From Candidatus Methanophagales archaeon (GTDB lineage Archaea > Halobacteriota > Syntropharchaeia > Alkanophagales > Methanospirareceae): 64,000 nucleotides of DNA. The notes under the pieces were generated by a model, which searched no databases, was not told the DNA's origin, and saw only the letters and a list, made by a program, of their open reading frames with translations. Shown here piece after piece: positions 61,946-64,000 of the stretch. The stretch is from assembly GCA_024699715.1 (NCBI GenBank), contig JANPRD010000004.1:1-64000 (forward strand). Direction: 5' to 3'. The position numbers and the translations under genes were made by a program. Positions within the stretch are counted from its first letter, which is position 1, and each line of letters begins with the position of its first letter.

Positions 61946-62923
61946 CGCTTGCATATCAAAATTTGGTGCTATTCGGATAGGAGATGCGGAAGTTTGTGAT
62001 TTAGTGAGAACTGACGCTGAAAGTGATGCAACTCCATTCGTTTTGAGTCTTGATAAGGACGGGAGATTGCGGTGGAAGCGAGTTAAGAGCTGCATAAGGC
62101 ATAAATTTTCGGGTGAATTGCTGAGAATAAGGACGAAATCCGGTAGAGAAATAACGGCGACGCCATTCCACTCATTCGTCACGAAGAAGGACGGCGAAAT
62201 CATCGCAGTTGCGGGAAGCACGCTGAAAGAGGGCGACAAGATTCCAGTTTTGAGGCGTCTGCCATTGAACCGTGTGTCTGCGGTTGAGTATTGGGGGCTG
62301 CAGCGAGTGGGCGAGCAAGCAAGCGGCGACAGCGACGGCGACAGCGACAAAAGGACAGCGATGAATGTCGTGTTGAGTGAGGAGGCGAGTAGGGAGAGGG
62401 GTATGCTGTTGGCAGGTATAATGAGGAGGCATCGGAGGCTTCATTAGATGCGAGATTGCTTTCTTTCGTGTTGAGTGCGAATGAGGGATTTCTGTGCGGT
62501 TTGCTTCGTAATCTTTTCTCGGAGCTTGCAGCCACTCATGTGGAGGAGGGCGTTGAGTTGAGCATGCCAACGAGGGATTTGAGGGACATACTCTCACTGC
62601 TCCTCGCAAGATTTGGCGTTTTCTCGCTGAAGCGTGAGCGTCGTGCTGTTGAGGAGAAGGGAGAGGAAGGGGCGGAGAAAAGGGAGGAATACCTGCTTGT
62701 CGTTCCTCGTGAGGAGTTTGAGAGGCTTGAGAAATTTTTGCGTTTCAGTGGCGTGGAAGGTGGCGAGTGTGCGGAAAAAGTAGTATCAGAGGGCGTGGAG
62801 GATGTAGTTTGGGATGAGATAGAGCGGATAGAGGCTGTGAAGTGTGAGAATTCGTATGTTTACGATATATCAGTGGAAGGATTAGAGACATTTACGACAT
62901 TTGATGGCGTGATTACGCATAAT
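61829..62923 (+). other. Intein inserted in the RNA polymerase A'' trigger loop
   Basis: The 1095-base insertion (exactly 365 codons) splits GTQM from TMRTFHYAGV of A''. It carries splicing block A (Ser1, SLPGW), block B (RTKSGREITATPFHSFVTKK, then STLKEGDKIPVL) and the C-terminal blocks F/G (YVYDISVEGLETFTTFDGVI, THN before Thr). Between them, GYAVGRYNEEASEAS and RDILSLLLARFGVFSLKRER look like remains of a LAGLIDADG endonuclease. Two compensating single-base shifts (about 61880-61915 and 62390-62400) lie inside the intein, while the exteins remain in the same frame. Confidence 0.85.
61920..62447 (+). CDS. rpoA2: Intein middle part in the shifted frame (fragment 2)
   Basis: This open frame holds intein sequence that is out of phase with the exteins: EIGDFVDACISKFGAIRIGD, AEVCDLVRTD, WKRVKSCIRHKFSGELLRIR and the block B segment. 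It is not a separate gene, having no start signal of its own. It ends in a G-rich tract near 62395 where the frame returns to that of the exteins. Confidence 0.7.
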   Translation: MREIGDFVDACISKFGAIRIGDAEVCDLVRTDAESDATPFVLSLDKDGRLRWKRVKSCIRHKFSGELLRIRTKSGREITATPFHSFVTKKDGEIIAVAGSTLKEGDKIPVLRRLPLNRVSAVEYWGLQRVGEQASGDSDGDSDKRTAMNVVLSEEASRERGMLLAGIMRRHRRLH

Positions 62924-63886
62924 ACGATGCGGACATTTCACTATGCTGGCGTCGGAGCGCTGTATGTTACGATGGGATTGCCTCGTATTATTGAAATAAT
63001 GGATGCGAGGAAGAAGCCGTCGACGCCGACGATGAAGATAAAGTTGGAGAGCGAGTATGCTTTTGAGCGGGAGAAGGCGGAGGAAGTCGCTGCTGCGATA
63101 GAGGAGACGAGAGTGCAGGATATCGCATCTGTGAGGGCGGATTTGGATGAGCGTTGCGTTCTCGTGTCTTTGAGGGAAGAGAGGCTTGAGGAGCGGAGAT
63201 TGAGGAGGGAGGAAGTTTTGGAGAAGTTGAAGAAGATGGGCGTTGAGATGGATGTGCAAGAGAACCTCATTAGAATTTACCCGAAGGAGGAATCGTATTA
63301 TGAACTGCTCAGTTTAGAGAAGAAGATTGCGAATATGCTGATAAAGGGAATAGAAGGCATAAAAAGGGTGCTGATAAGGAAGGATGAAGATGGCGAGTAT
63401 GCTTTGTTCACGGAGGGTTCAGCGTTGAGGAAGGTGATGCGAGTAGAGGGAGTGGATTTCACAAGGACAACAACAAACAATATCATTGAAATAGCGGAGG
63501 TTTTGGGCATTGAAGCGGCTCGTAATGCGATTATTGAGGAGATTTTAAGCACACTTGAGGAGCAGGGATTGGATGTTGACCCTCGCCACATCTCGCTTAT
63601 CGCAGACGCAATGACGATGGACGGCGAAGTGAAGCAGATAGGAAGGCACGGCTTAGCGGGTGAGAAGGCATCAGTGCTTTCAAGAGCTGCGTTTGAGGTC
63701 ACCGTTGAGCATCTGCTTGACGCTGCACTGCGGGGTGAGCGGGATGAACTGCAAGGCATCACCGAGAATGTGATTGTCGGGCAGCCTATCCGCCTCGGCA
63801 CAGGCGCAGTTGAACTCGTCGCAAAACCATTCAGCATGCACGCAAAGCAAGACAAAAAAGGAAATAGAGAGGAGCGTGGCGTCTGA
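62456..63886 (+). CDS. rpoA2: Intein end and A'' C-extein (fragment 3)
   Basis: In this frame the intein's endonuclease-like and C-terminal splicing blocks run to 62923. The A'' C-extein follows: TMRTFHYAGVGALYVTMGLP, RIIEIMDARKKPSTPTM, EGVDFTRTTTNNIIEIAEVL, HISLIADAMTMDGEVKQIGR, HGLAGEKASVLSRAAFEVT and GITENVIVGQPIRLGTGAVE. These are the standard A'' landmarks, so the polymerase part is intact. The displayed start codon is only the first in frame after the shift. Confidence 0.9.
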   Translation: MLSFVLSANEGFLCGLLRNLFSELAATHVEEGVELSMPTRDLRDILSLLLARFGVFSLKRERRAVEEKGEEGAEKREEYLLVVPREEFERLEKFLRFSGVEGGECAEKVVSEGVEDVVWDEIERIEAVKCENSYVYDISVEGLETFTTFDGVITHNTMRTFHYAGVGALYVTMGLPRIIEIMDARKKPSTPTMKIKLESEYAFEREKAEEVAAAIEETRVQDIASVRADLDERCVLVSLREERLEERRLRREEVLEKLKKMGVEMDVQENLIRIYPKEESYYELLSLEKKIANMLIKGIEGIKRVLIRKDEDGEYALFTEGSALRKVMRVEGVDFTRTTTNNIIEIAEVLGIEAARNAIIEEILSTLEEQGLDVDPRHISLIADAMTMDGEVKQIGRHGLAGEKASVLSRAAFEVTVEHLLDAALRGERDELQGITENVIVGQPIRLGTGAVELVAKPFSMHAKQDKKGNREERGV

Positions 63887-63959
63887 AGGCGAAAAGGCGA
63901 AAAGAGAAAGAAGAGGAGAGGAAGTGAGCGGAGAGTAGTGTAAAGAGAGGTGTGTGAAA

Positions 63960-64000
63960 ATGCGAGCGACTGCTGACATTTTTAACCGTGAATTGAGGAG
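63960..64000 (+). CDS. Start of ribosomal protein L30e-like gene (cut by window end)
   Basis: ATG 63960 opens RATADIFNRELR, cut by the window edge. FNRELR near the N-terminus and the position right after rpoA2 match the archaeal order rpoA2-rpl30e-nusA. Only 13 codons are visible. Confidence 0.45.
   Translation, partial: MRATADIFNRELR

Noticed and set aside
61337-62350. Long minus-strand open frame (337 codons) across rpoA2 and its intein
   Set aside because: It is antisense to well-conserved polymerase and intein sequence, rich in Ser/Arg/Leu, without any domain. It is a shadow of the plus-strand codon bias.

Overview
The window is archaeal chromosome. The markers are a TATA-binding protein, the Rpo subunits H, B, A' and A'', Pus10, a FilR1-type regulator, archaetidylserine synthase, and an HdrA/MvhD electron-transfer pair. 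HdrA/MvhD and FilR1 point to a methanogen-related or methane/alkane-oxidising euryarchaeon (ANME-1/Methanophagales, Syntrophoarchaeia or an Archaeoglobus relative). That placement is inference; no rRNA is present to settle it.

Layout. (1) 0-12 kb: an envelope-glycan island with a DUF1616 membrane protein, two glycosyltransferases, a methyltransferase, a sulfatase-like hydrolase, a giant DUF2206-like membrane protein and a flippase. Decayed genes are interspersed, including a fossil copy of the island's own methyltransferase. (2) 11.8-13.9 kb: HEPN/nucleotidyltransferase toxin-antitoxin debris and a CPBP protease. (3) 14-38 kb: a surface-protein locus. It holds a cohesin/dockerin operon with overlapping start and stop codons, a thioester-domain adhesin, a duplicated-module S-layer-like protein behind a promoter array, and several Ig-like (Big_1/Big_2/LTD/CARDB) glycoproteins. 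It also holds an exosortase-H-like archaeosortase with its partner membrane protein. Two surface proteins carry VP/IPTL-type sorting tails and two carry PGF-CTERM tails. Recent duplications are frequent: a perfect 906-bp direct repeat that creates a chimeric gene, a 383-bp near-identical pair, and a four-copy repeat of about 285 bp. (4) 38-46 kb: a TadA-like secretion ATPase and a signalling island of two REC-bearing histidine kinases, a lone receiver, a FilR1 regulator and a UbiA-type prenyltransferase. (5) 46-64 kb: housekeeping genes (isopropylmalate isomerase small subunit, NIL-ferredoxin, Pus10, DapB, PssA, HdrA, MvhD, TBP, PUA protein, tRNA-Lys, then rpoH-rpoB-rpoA1-rpoA2 and the start of a ribosomal L30e-like gene).

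How it fits together. Regions 1, 3 and the ATPase look like one cell-envelope programme: glycan synthesis and flipping, secretion, sortase-type C-terminal processing, and modular adhesins that may assemble through cohesin-dockerin pairs. Such a programme would suit a consortium-forming archaeon, but this is inference.

Caution: more than a dozen genes are broken by single-base shifts. One of them is the essential rpoA2, whose intein carries two compensating shifts. At least some breaks are therefore probably sequence errors, and broken genes are annotated here as reconstructed genes with their fragments.
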